Counted from the first letter of the stretch, positions 1 to 6,211 are shown. The stretch is DNA of 6,829 bases from Clostridiales bacterium (GCA_009783495.1 WRDJ01000040.1:1-6829), one strand, 5' to 3'. Translations and numbers: made by a program. Notes: generated by a model from the letters alone, not told the origin.

Positions 1-706
1 CGCTCATCTCCGCCGCGATCAGTCCGGCAGCGGCGCGCGGGTCGGCGTGCGCGGTGATGGGGCGGCCCACCACCAGATAGGAAGCCCCTTGCGCGATGGC
101 TTCCCCGGGCGTCATGACGCGCTCCTGGTCGTTGGCGGCGGCCCAGCGCGGCCGCACTCCCGGGGTGACGATGAGGAAATCTTTGCCGCAAGCCTCCCTG
201 ATGGCGGCAAGCTCAAGGGGGGAGGCCACCACGCCGTCCAGCCCGGCCTTTTGCGCCAGCTTGGCCCAATCAACCACCTGCTCTGCGATCGTGCGCGGAA
301 TGCCGATCTCTTCGTTAAAGACTTGCTGGCTGATGCTGGTCAGAACCGTGACGCCCACCACCAGCGGCCTCCCGACCCCTGCTTGCAGCGCCGCCTCGCG
401 GCTGGCCTCCGCCGCGGCCCGCATCATTTTATATCCCCCGGAAGCGTGGACGGTGAACATAAAGGCCCCTTTTTGGCTTATCACCTTGGCGGCTTCCGCC
501 ACCGTATTGGGGATGTCGTGAAATTTAAGGTCAACGAAAACGCGCCCGCCCAGGGCCTGCACGTCACGCACGATCTGCGGGCCTTCGCTGTCGAAAAGCT
601 GCATCCCGATCTTGAAAGCCCCCACATGCCCGCTTAATGCCTCGACCAGGCGCAGGGCCTGCGCGCGCCCGGCCACGTCAAGGGCGACTATCAGCTTGTC
701 CTTCAT
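1..706 (-). CDS. pyrF: Orotidine-5'-phosphate decarboxylase, 3' end cut by window
   Basis: This cytosolic enzyme decarboxylates OMP to UMP, the last step of de novo pyrimidine synthesis. The minus strand reads 235 residues from the ATG at 706 with no stop before the edge. The family is about 230-245 residues long, so only a few residues are missing. The protein is a TIM barrel with every expected active-site element visible: D10 (IVALD), K32 (FKIG), the catalytic D59-x-K61-x-x-D64 in DLKFHDIPNT, the LTS motif at 122-124, PGVRP with R185, Q194, and the phosphate-binding VVGRPIT with R215. A second ATG at 712 would lie one base from the GGAGG, so 706, seven bases away, is the better start. The gene lies just downstream of a 6S RNA gene and has no clear promoter of its own. 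The identification is secure; the natural C-terminus is not visible. Confidence 0.96.
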   Translation of the reverse strand, partial: MKDKLIVALDVAGRAQALRLVEALSGHVGAFKIGMQLFDSEGPQIVRDVQALGGRVFVDLKFHDIPNTVAEAAKVISQKGAFMFTVHASGGYKMMRAAAEASREAALQAGVGRPLVVGVTVLTSISQQVFNEEIGIPRTIAEQVVDWAKLAQKAGLDGVVASPLELAAIREACGKDFLIVTPGVRPRWAAANDQERVMTPGEAIAQGASYLVVGRPITAHADPRAAAGLIAAEMS

Positions 707-713
707 AAGCATT

Positions 714-718
714 CCTCC
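714..718 (-). promoter_or_regulatory. pyrF ribosome binding site
   Basis: GGAGG lies seven bases before the ATG at 706 and only one base before the alternative ATG at 712. This spacing picks the downstream ATG, giving a protein that begins MKDKLIVALD as is usual for the family. Confidence 0.8.
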
Positions 719-738
719 GCTTGTCTGTTTTTTTGCAT

Positions 739-751
739 AAAAAAACCCCAC
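739..751 (-). terminator. 3' end of 6S RNA: closing stem plus U7
   Basis: GTGGGG (746-751) pairs with the 5' end of the RNA (CCCTGC, 914-919) and is directly followed by seven T residues, so the closing stem of the RNA doubles as its terminator. The stem includes two G·U pairs, so read-through into pyrF, which starts 32 bases later, is plausible. Confidence 0.6.
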
Positions 752-924
752 TTTGCCGTGCGAATCGGTGTTTTGAACCTGCACTCGGCAGGTGGGTATC
801 CTCTCGGCAGCTTTCCATGTCCCCGCCTTTAAGGGGCCTATAGGCCGCGACCGAAGGTGGATTCCCTGAAGATTAGTGTTGGATTAAAACGAACCGACCC
901 GATCACCTGCATCGCAGGGTATGT
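739..924 (-). ncRNA. ssrS: 6S RNA (SsrS), regulator of RNA polymerase
   Basis: 6S RNA mimics an open promoter, binds the housekeeping RNA polymerase holoenzyme and lowers transcription in stationary phase. No reading frame fits here, but the strand folds into one long irregular hairpin. CCCTGC (914-919) pairs with GTGGGG (746-751); GTG, CGGG and TCGGT (893-906) pair with CAC, TTCG and ACCGA (758-769); GTTTT (886-890) pairs with AAAAC (770-774). A large central bubble follows, with 867-885 on the 5' side and a small hairpin, ACCTGC/GCAGGT (777-793), on the 3' side. Then GGGAATCC (859-866) pairs with GGATACCC (794-801) with one A·A mismatch, leading to a GC-rich apical arm. Closing stem, bubble, 3'-side bubble hairpin and a length near 186 nt match 6S architecture. 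A strong promoter precedes it and a U7 run ends it. The identification is by structure and recall of the family, without a covariance search. A pyrF leader element is the alternative, but I see no PyrR-site resemblance. Confidence 0.8.
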
Positions 925-930
925 ATTTAG

Positions 931-980
931 ATTATAACACATTGCACCACCAAAAGTAAATGCCAAATTTTGTTTTTTTT
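931..980 (-). promoter_or_regulatory. Strong promoter of 6S RNA with upstream A-tracts
   Basis: The -10 box TATAAT (931-936) is perfect and is preceded by TGT, giving an extended -10. TTTACT (955-960) lies 18 bases upstream and matches the -35 consensus at four of six positions. Further upstream, AAAAAAAACAAAATTT (965-980) falls at about -41 to -56 relative to a predicted start at 924, where UP elements bind the polymerase alpha subunits. This arrangement is typical of stable-RNA promoters. The start site is predicted from spacing. Confidence 0.8.
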
Positions 981-1043
981 CAGGCAAAAGGCGACAAATT
1001 CACACGCGATAGCTGCTGATAGTTGTTTTTTCGCAGTACTCGC

Positions 1044-1619
1044 TCAAACCCTTGCGTGAAAATTTTTCAGGTCTTTTTTTCTGACAAGCACGTTCAGCCC
1101 AGTCTTTTGTTTCAAAAATTCCATAAATTGCTCTTTCTGCACGTCGTTGGAAAACGCCGCGAGGGGAATTATTGCGGCCTTGATCGCGCCGACATAAACA
1201 TAGAAACAACCGTAAGCGAAGGCGATTTTTTCCACCGCTGCATAAGAGACCTTGCCGGACGAATATTGATCGCCGCTTTCAAAAAACTCATCACGCAGGA
1301 AAAGGGTCTGCGGCCCGATAAAATCGTTGCGTTTTCCCGCTCTCAGATGCGCTTTTATGCTGAGTAAGTTTAAAACCTTTATGAACAGATAAAGCACGGC
1401 AATAAATATTGCGGCCAGCAGGAACGCGGTTGCAAACGGTATCCATTTATATTCAATATCCGGGTTGTTGAGAAAACTCAAAGAAACCCTGACAAAAATA
1501 TATATGGGCAGGCAGACGAAGAGCAGAAAATTTAATATCTTCGTAAAGCGCAGATTATTCATGTGGTATAAGTTGAAATTTATGTAGTCCTTTTCGGATA
1601 TATCAAATTTCAGTTCCAT
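1044..1619 (-). CDS. YcxB-like membrane protein of unknown function
   Basis: This 191-residue protein has a short polar N-terminus (EKDYINFNLYH at 9-19), two hydrophobic helices at about 27-50 and 60-86, and a soluble C-terminal domain. The C-terminal part (about 98-175: a FLRDEFFESG stretch, a S-Y-x-x-V-E-K-I segment, FYVYVGAIKAAIIP and an AF turn) resembles the YcxB-like domain found after two N-terminal helices in many Bacillota proteins. The role of that family is not established. The ATG sits one base after the yoaP stop codon, and its GGGAGG (1628-1633, eight bases away) lies inside the 3' end of yoaP, so the two are probably translationally coupled. No hairpin with a T-run follows the stop. 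Base composition is visibly more AT-rich than aspS. Confidence is high that it is a gene and moderate for the family. Confidence 0.8.
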   Translation of the reverse strand: MELKFDISEKDYINFNLYHMNNLRFTKILNFLLFVCLPIYIFVRVSLSFLNNPDIEYKWIPFATAFLLAAIFIAVLYLFIKVLNLLSIKAHLRAGKRNDFIGPQTLFLRDEFFESGDQYSSGKVSYAAVEKIAFAYGCFYVYVGAIKAAIIPLAAFSNDVQKEQFMEFLKQKTGLNVLVRKKDLKNFHARV

Positions 1620-1620
1620 T

Positions 1621-2385
1621 TTATTTGCCTCCCAAGCCCTTTTCGGCTATTATCTTTTCAAACTTCTTTTCGGAGAGGATTTCGTTGGTCAAAAATTCGC
1701 CGTTATAAAACAGGCTGTATGCTGTGAAGGGCGCGGGGGCATTCTGCGCCTCTTCCGCTGTTTCAAAGCGTATCGCCTTAAAGGGAACCGCTTTTGCCCG
1801 CGCCGTCTCTTCGAGCAGCGGCGCGTATTTGGCCGTGAAGGGGCATTGATGGGAATAATACAAGACAAAGCCCGTCTCGCCGATAAGCGGCCTTTTGACG
1901 GAGGCCCCGAAGCGCGGCTTAGGGGCTTCCGCGCCGAAGGGCAGGTAAAGCAACTCATAAAACGGCGGCGCCGCATCCGCGGGGGAAAAGCCCTTGTATT
2001 TCAGATAGCCGGGGTCGGAGAGAAAGGGCATCTTCTTTTTCGAGGAGAGGACGCAAAGGCCCTTTTTTCCCTTCTCCCGGCTGTCCTTGAGGCATTCCTC
2101 CAGCAGCAGGTTGGCATGGCCCTGCCCCTTGAACTGCCCGGAAACCCAAAAGCAGTTGATGTGCATATAGCCCGGCGCCTCGACGGGAAGCCAGGCCTTT
2201 TCCGCCGGCATATACTCGATGAAGCATTTGCCCCGCACGTCACATTTCTTGAAAACGAGGCCCTCCGCGAAGCGCCGCGCCAGCCAGGACTTTTTCGCGG
2301 CGACCTGGCAATCGTTGTTGTCAGAGATGGCGCAGCAAATATGCTCGCGCTCTAAGTTTTCTCCGTTCAGGGTTATGATTTCCAT
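1621..2385 (-). CDS. yoaP: YoaP-like protein: GNAT acetyltransferase with thioredoxin-like C-terminal domain
   Basis: This 254-residue cytosolic protein is close in length to Bacillus YoaP. The N-terminal half is a GNAT fold: HICCAIS at 15-21, then MHINCFWV at 74-81 leading into QFKGQGHANLLLEECL (84-99), the acetyl-CoA pyrophosphate-binding loop (Q/R-x-x-G-x-G/A). The C-terminal part (about 165-250) resembles the YoaP domain, with a thioredoxin-like VLYYSHQCPFT stretch (174-184) holding a single cysteine, C181, in the active-site position instead of a CxxC pair. The substrate is unknown; it may acetylate a small molecule or peptide, but that is inference. The ATG at 2385 has GGGGGA (2391-2396) five bases upstream. 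It lies 17 nt after aspS and one nt before the ycxB-like gene, so it belongs to the aspS operon. GC content is high, like aspS, so it does not look recently acquired. Confidence 0.87.
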   Translation of the reverse strand: MEIITLNGENLEREHICCAISDNNDCQVAAKKSWLARRFAEGLVFKKCDVRGKCFIEYMPAEKAWLPVEAPGYMHINCFWVSGQFKGQGHANLLLEECLKDSREKGKKGLCVLSSKKKMPFLSDPGYLKYKGFSPADAAPPFYELLYLPFGAEAPKPRFGASVKRPLIGETGFVLYYSHQCPFTAKYAPLLEETARAKAVPFKAIRFETAEEAQNAPAPFTAYSLFYNGEFLTNEILSEKKFEKIIAEKGLGGK

Positions 2386-2402
2386 TGACGTCCCCCGGTT
2401 AT

Positions 2403-4196
2403 CTATTTCACAGGCAAAATGTCCGTCTTGATATGCAACTCGCGCAGCTGTTTGGCCGAAACCTCGCCGGGCGCCTGAGTCATCAGGTCGCCCGCGCTTT
2501 GCGTTTTGGGGAAGGCGATGACGTCGCGGATGCTTTCGCGGCCGGCCATCAGCATAACCATGCGGTCGAGCCCGAAGGCGATGCCGCCGTGGGGCGGCGT
2601 GCCGTATTCAAAGGCGTCGAGCAGAAAGCCGAATTTTTGCCGCGCTTCTTCAAGCGAGAAGCCCAGCAGGGAGAAAAGCTCCTCCTGCACGGCGCGGCTG
2701 TGGATGCGTATGCTGCCGCCGCCCAGCTCCACGCCGTTCAAAATCAGGTCATAGGCTTTGGCGCGCGCCGCCTGCGGCTTTTGGCTCAAAAGGGGCAAAT
2801 CTTCGTCTTTGGGAGAGGTGAAGGGGTGATGCACCGCCTTCCAGCGTTTTTCCTCTTCATCATATTCCAGAAGCGGAAAATCCGTCACCCAGAGAAAATT
2901 CAGTTCCCGCGCGTCAATAAGCCCTTCGCGCCCGGCGATCTCACAGCGCAGGTGGCCCAGGCTATCGGCGGCGATATTTTTCTCCGCAGCCACGAAAAGC
3001 AGCAGGTCGCCCGGCTCGGCCTGCATACGGCGGCAAATCTCTTGCAGCTGTTCTTCCGTGAAGAATTTGGCGATGACGGATTTCAGGCCGTCCTCGCCCA
3101 CCATAATCCATGCTAAACCCTTGGCGCCGTAAATGGCGGCGAAGGCGGTGAGGTCGTCAATTTCCTTGCGCGAATATTTGGCGCAGCCCTTGGCGTTGAT
3201 GCCGCGCACCCAACCCCCGGCCCGCGCCACCGCAGCGAATACCTTGAATTCGCTCTCTGCCGCCACATCCGCTATATCTATGAGCTCCATGCCGAAACGC
3301 AGGTCGGGCTTATCCGAACCGAAACGCGAGATGGCCTCGGCATAGGTGAGGCGGGGAAAGGGCGTTGCGATTTTGCGCGCCAGAGTCTGCTCGAAAATAT
3401 AAGCCATGAGGTTTTCCGAGAGGCGCATCACGTCGTCCGCCTCGACAAAGGACATTTCCATATCCAGCTGCGTAAATTCCGGCTGGCGGTCGGCGCGCAG
3501 GTCTTCATCGCGGAAGCAGCGCGCGATCTGAAAATATTTCTCCATGCCGGCCACCATCAAAAGCTGCTTGAAAAGCTGCGGCGATTGCGGCAGGGCGAAA
3601 AAACTGCCCGGCTGCAGGCGGCTGGGCACTAGATAGTCGCGCGCGCCTTCCGGGGTGCTTTTGGTCAGCATGGGGGTTTCTATCTCCAGAAAATCCTGCC
3701 CGTTTAAGAATTGGCGCATGGCGAAGGCCGTCTTATGGCGCAGCACCAGCGCATCCTTCATTTTGGGACGGCGCAAGTCCAGGTAACGGTATTTCAGGCG
3801 CAGCAATTCATCGGCCTTGAGATCGTCCTCGATATAAAAGGGCGGCGTTTTGGCCTTGTTCAGCACCGTGAGCGAGGAGGCGTAAAGTTCCACCTCGCCC
3901 GTGGGCAGGTTGGCGTTGACCGTGCCCGCGGGACGCGCCAGCACGCGGCCGCTCACCGCGACGACGAACTCAGAACGCAGGCCCTCCGCCTTTTTGAAAT
4001 CCTCCGCACCGATGGTTTCCGGGTTGAAAACCACCTGCGCGATGCCGAAACGGTCGCGCAGATCGGCGAATATCACCCCTCCGTGATCCCGCCGGCCCTG
4101 CACCCAGCCCATCAGCGTCACCTCGCCGCCGATGTGGGCGGAACGCAGTTCGCCGCAATAATGCGTCCTTTTCAAGCCTGCCAAAGCCTCGCTCAT
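2403..4196 (-). CDS. aspS: Aspartyl-tRNA synthetase, bacterial type, probably non-discriminating
   Basis: This cytosolic class IIb synthetase of 597 residues, usual for the bacterial form, charges tRNA(Asp) with aspartate. Domains in order: an OB-fold anticodon-binding domain (about 10-115, with WVQGRRDHGG); the catalytic domain with QSPQ at 204-207 and motif 2 FRDEDLRADR (228-237) running into PEFTQLD (239-245); the bacterial GAD insertion (about 300-415); then GVELGGGSIRIH (488-499) and motif 3 GIAFGLDRMVML (538-549) with R545. H38 and G91 align with His31 and Gly83 of Pseudomonas aeruginosa AspRS, residues tied to charging of both tRNA(Asp) and tRNA(Asn); E. coli AspRS has Leu and Lys there. 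TGGAGGT (4204-4210) lies seven bases before the ATG. The gene follows the AT-rich orphan gene after 79 nt and leads directly into yoaP. The synthetase call is certain; relaxed tRNA specificity is inferred. Confidence 0.98.
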   Translation of the reverse strand: MSEALAGLKRTHYCGELRSAHIGGEVTLMGWVQGRRDHGGVIFADLRDRFGIAQVVFNPETIGAEDFKKAEGLRSEFVVAVSGRVLARPAGTVNANLPTGEVELYASSLTVLNKAKTPPFYIEDDLKADELLRLKYRYLDLRRPKMKDALVLRHKTAFAMRQFLNGQDFLEIETPMLTKSTPEGARDYLVPSRLQPGSFFALPQSPQLFKQLLMVAGMEKYFQIARCFRDEDLRADRQPEFTQLDMEMSFVEADDVMRLSENLMAYIFEQTLARKIATPFPRLTYAEAISRFGSDKPDLRFGMELIDIADVAAESEFKVFAAVARAGGWVRGINAKGCAKYSRKEIDDLTAFAAIYGAKGLAWIMVGEDGLKSVIAKFFTEEQLQEICRRMQAEPGDLLLFVAAEKNIAADSLGHLRCEIAGREGLIDARELNFLWVTDFPLLEYDEEEKRWKAVHHPFTSPKDEDLPLLSQKPQAARAKAYDLILNGVELGGGSIRIHSRAVQEELFSLLGFSLEEARQKFGFLLDAFEYGTPPHGGIAFGLDRMVMLMAGRESIRDVIAFPKTQSAGDLMTQAPGEVSAKQLRELHIKTDILPVK

Positions 4197-4275
4197 TTAT
4201 CTTACCTCCAATAAAATTAAAATCTCTTGTTTTATTTTATAAACGTGTGGTATGGTCGTTATTACACATTTTTGG

Positions 4276-4725
4276 CTATAATTCGCCATTGTCAATTTTC
4301 TTTAATATTTTGATATAAAACTCTATAAAATCTATTCTGTCTTGTTTCTTAAAACACTTAGCCGACACACACCTTTGTATATCACTATAAATTATATTCC
4401 GTTTTTCGTTGATTGGCAGTTCCGGCAAACGAAAAGAAGGGTCATCTGACTCATGCCTAATGCCTGATTCATTTATTTGGCAATACCATTTAACCGTGCT
4501 ATAATTGCCGGGATTGCGAACAACAATTCCATCTGCAATTAAATTATCCTGTCTGTTAAAGACGTCAAAATCATCCTCATAAATGTATATATCCATACCG
4601 GCCGATAAAACGATTGTGTTGCCATCTGAGTCAATGACAAAATCAGTACCATCAGTGCCAGATAAGGGTATAGTATCATCGCTATCTAAACTGTTAAAAT
4701 CGACCGATATCCTTGCTCTATCCAT
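4276..4725 (-). CDS. Uncharacterised 149-residue protein between hisS and aspS
   Basis: I do not recognise a named function. The protein is small, acidic and soluble, without signal peptide or membrane helix. The N-terminal half (about 4-85) looks beta-rich: VDFNSLDSDDTIPLS, GNTIVLSAGMDIYIYEDD, then ADGIVVRN and VKWYCQINESGIRHESDD. The pattern recalls, from memory and with low certainty, a family of small hypothetical proteins with an N-S-M/L-D start and an I-x-W/x-x-x-I-R-H-x-S-D end to this domain. The C-terminal half (about 92-149) is charged and likely helical. The frame is open further upstream to 4815, but AGGAGG at 4732-4737 lies six bases before the ATG at 4725 and the upstream residues are Arg/Cys-rich intergenic reading, so 4725 is chosen. 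It is clearly more AT-rich than hisS and aspS, which suggests acquisition by transfer. A role as immunity or accessory protein would be a guess. Confidence 0.75.
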   Translation of the reverse strand: MDRARISVDFNSLDSDDTIPLSGTDGTDFVIDSDGNTIVLSAGMDIYIYEDDFDVFNRQDNLIADGIVVRNPGNYSTVKWYCQINESGIRHESDDPSFRLPELPINEKRNIIYSDIQRCVSAKCFKKQDRIDFIEFYIKILKKIDNGEL

Positions 4726-4731
4726 TTTCAT

Positions 4732-4737
4732 CCTCCT
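4732..4737 (-). promoter_or_regulatory. RBS that sets the start of the orphan gene
   Basis: AGGAGG overlaps one in-frame ATG (start at 4731) with no spacing and lies six bases before the next in-frame ATG (start at 4725). The latter is the workable start, so the longer frame to 4815 should not be annotated. Confidence 0.75.
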
Positions 4738-4762
4738 GCACTTACTACAAACTGTCCGTGCC

Positions 4763-4840
4763 CGCCTGCAAGGGCAATGACGCGGGGCCTCGTGTGACCG
4801 GGACGCAAATAACAACGTAAAACTAACGAGGAGGCAGGCG
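4763..4840 (-). repeat. Nested short inverted repeats between hisS and the orphan gene
   Basis: CGCCTGC (4763-4769) is complementary to GCAGGCG (4834-4840), and CCTCGT (4788-4793) is complementary to ACGAGG (4826-4831). The arms are nested but asymmetric, with 18 bases between arms on one side and two on the other. The stretch is GC-rich beside an AT-rich gene. It could be an imperfect cruciform or the remnant of a small palindromic element; I cannot assign a family. Confidence 0.4.
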
Positions 4841-4857
4841 CATTACCACTATGCGCC
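4837..4857 (-). terminator. Hairpin just after hisS, weak or partial terminator
   Basis: GGCGCAT and ATGCGCC form a perfect 7-bp stem around a 7-base loop, beginning two bases after the hisS stop codon. The following bases on the minus strand are TGCCTCC and not a T-run, so this is not a classic intrinsic terminator. It may slow transcription, protect the hisS mRNA end or be part of the palindromic stretch that overlaps it. Confidence 0.45.
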
Positions 4858-4859
4858 GC

Positions 4860-6131
4860 TTATGTTGCCGATGTCAATAAAATCTCCCTCACCTCGGATA
4901 TGGGCACGGCCCTCTGCTCCCCGCGCGCCATTTCGCGCAGCAAAACCTGGTTTTCCGCCAGTTCCCGCTCCCCGACGATCACGACATGGGGCGCGCCCAG
5001 TTTATCCGCGTGTTTAAGCTGCGACTTCATGCCCCTGCCCAGCAAATCCTGCTCCACGGCAAGGCCTGCGCGGCGCAGTTCCGCGGTCAGGGCGAAAGCG
5101 GCCCGGCTGACCTCGGCGTTCCCGGCGGGAAAGGCTAAGACGAAAACGTCGGGGGCCTCTTCGGTTTTTATCTCCGCTTCCTGCGCCTTCAGCGCGGCGA
5201 AAACGCGTTCAAGCCCCAAAGCGAAGCCCACGGCCGGGGTCGCTTCGCCGCCTAAGGCCTGCACCAGCCCGTCATAGCGCCCGCCGCCGCACAGCGCGCT
5301 TTGCGCGCCGATCCCGGCGGAGAGCATCTCAAAGGCCGTCTTTGTATAATAATCCAGGCCGCGCACCAGCCTTTGGTCAAGCTGATAAGGAATGCCGGCG
5401 GCGGAAAGGGCTTCCGTGACGCGCGCAAAATGCTCCCCGCACTCGGGGCAAAGGGAGGAAAAGGTGGTGGGCGCGCCTTCTGTCAGCTTTTGACAGCCCT
5501 CGTTCTTGCAATCGAGGATGCGCAGGGGGTTGCGCTCATAACGCCCTTGGCAGGTGGGACAAAGTTTGGCAAGCGACGGTTTGAGGAATTCCCGCAGCGC
5601 CTCTTTATGTGCCGGGCGGCACTCGGGGCAGCCCACGCTGTTCAAACGCAGCTCCGGGGAGGATATGCCGAGGCGACGGTAAAACTCCCAGGCCAAGGCG
5701 ATGACCTCGGCGTCGGCCAGTGGCGAAGCGGAACCGAAAACCTCCACCCCGAATTGATGGAATTGGCGGAAGCGCCCGGCCTGCGGCTGCTCCGAGCGGA
5801 ACATCGGGCCGATATAATATAGCTTGACCGGCTGCGCGGCGGCATGGAGCTTGTTTTCCAGATAGGCGCGCGCTGCCGAAGCCGTGTTCTCTGGCCGCAA
5901 GGTGAGTGAGCGCCCGCCCCGGTCGGTGAAGGTATACATTTCCTTTTGCACGATGTCGGTGGTCTCCCCCACGCCCCTTTGGAAAAGCTCGGTTTCCTCG
6001 AAAACGGGCGTGCGGATCTCGCCGTAGCCGAATTCCCGGCATATTTGGCGCAGCAGGGCTTCCACCGCCCGCCACCCAGCCGCGGCCTGCGGCAGAATAT
6101 CGTTGGTGCCTTTAATCCTCGAAATCGTCAT
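4860..6131 (-). CDS. hisS: Histidyl-tRNA synthetase
   Basis: This cytosolic class IIa synthetase attaches histidine to tRNA(His). The 423 residues match the usual bacterial length. Visible parts in order: SRIKGTNDILP at 4-14; the motif 1 region EIRTPVFEETELF (38-50); YTFTDRGGRSLTLRPENT (66-83); motif 2 YYIGPMFRSEQPQAGR (105-120) and RFRQFHQFGVE (120-130); the histidine-specific LVRGLDYYT (255-263); motif 3 VGFALGLERV (301-310); and the C-terminal anticodon-binding domain (about 326-423). The insertion between motifs 2 and 3 carries four cysteine pairs (C168/C171, C191/C194, C208/C213, C228/C231), suggesting metal sites. The frame stays open to 6194, but GGGAGG (6137-6142) five bases before the ATG at 6131 and the normal N-terminus fix the start. 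It has its own promoter with a leader of only about 28 nt, so no T-box fits. Confidence 0.98.
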   Translation of the reverse strand: MTISRIKGTNDILPQAAAGWRAVEALLRQICREFGYGEIRTPVFEETELFQRGVGETTDIVQKEMYTFTDRGGRSLTLRPENTASAARAYLENKLHAAAQPVKLYYIGPMFRSEQPQAGRFRQFHQFGVEVFGSASPLADAEVIALAWEFYRRLGISSPELRLNSVGCPECRPAHKEALREFLKPSLAKLCPTCQGRYERNPLRILDCKNEGCQKLTEGAPTTFSSLCPECGEHFARVTEALSAAGIPYQLDQRLVRGLDYYTKTAFEMLSAGIGAQSALCGGGRYDGLVQALGGEATPAVGFALGLERVFAALKAQEAEIKTEEAPDVFVLAFPAGNAEVSRAAFALTAELRRAGLAVEQDLLGRGMKSQLKHADKLGAPHVVIVGERELAENQVLLREMARGEQRAVPISEVREILLTSAT

Positions 6132-6136
6132 TTTGA

Positions 6137-6142
6137 CCTCCC
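6137..6142 (-). promoter_or_regulatory. hisS ribosome binding site
   Basis: GGGAGG lies five bases before the ATG at 6131. The longer in-frame start at 6194 would lie inside the -35 box of the promoter, upstream of the predicted transcript start, and is excluded. Confidence 0.85.
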
Positions 6143-6165
6143 GGTGAAAATTAAGCCTACCGTTC

Positions 6166-6194
6166 AGGATAAAGTTTTTCGGCCCTCTTGTCAA
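6166..6194 (-). promoter_or_regulatory. Housekeeping promoter of hisS and possibly the genes after it
   Basis: A perfect -35 TTGACA (6189-6194) is followed after exactly 17 bases by the -10 TATCCT (6166-6171), four of six consensus bases. The predicted start is near 6159, leaving a leader of about 28 nt with no room for a T-box or other riboswitch. It lies between the terminator of the upstream gene and hisS. Confidence 0.85.
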
Positions 6195-6211
6195 GAAAAA
6201 GTGTTGCGTCT

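Noticed and set aside
47..637. Long plus-strand open frames opposite pyrF, and similar ones opposite yoaP, aspS and hisS
   Set aside because: They lie antisense to clearly conserved genes, have low-complexity Arg/Ala/Gly-rich translations and result from high GC content.
721..745. Palindrome-like T7-GCAT-A7 before pyrF
   Set aside because: The A/T-only stem is weak, and the run is explained by the 6S terminator U-tract followed by an A-rich leader.
720..960. PyrR attenuator, B12 riboswitch or SRP RNA as identity of the structured RNA
   Set aside because: No PyrR-site resemblance, no B12 box and no GGAA-tetraloop SRP core are present, while the long hairpin with central bubble fits 6S RNA.
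962..1043. Intrinsic terminator after the ycxB-like gene
   Set aside because: No stem followed by a T-run is present on the minus strand; the visible A-tracts belong to the 6S promoter region.
4236..4264. Possible separate promoter for aspS: TATAAA at 4236-4241
   Set aside because: No acceptable -35 box lies 16-18 bases upstream, and the stretch is AT-rich throughout, so a TATAAA is expected by chance.
4726..4815. N-terminal extension of the orphan gene
   Set aside because: The extra residues are an Arg/Cys-rich reading of the palindromic intergenic stretch, and the ribosome binding site at 4732-4737 lies inside it.
6132..6211. T-box leader before hisS
   Set aside because: The promoter is only about 28 nt from the start codon of hisS, far too short for a T-box, and no T-box motif or terminator lies between them.
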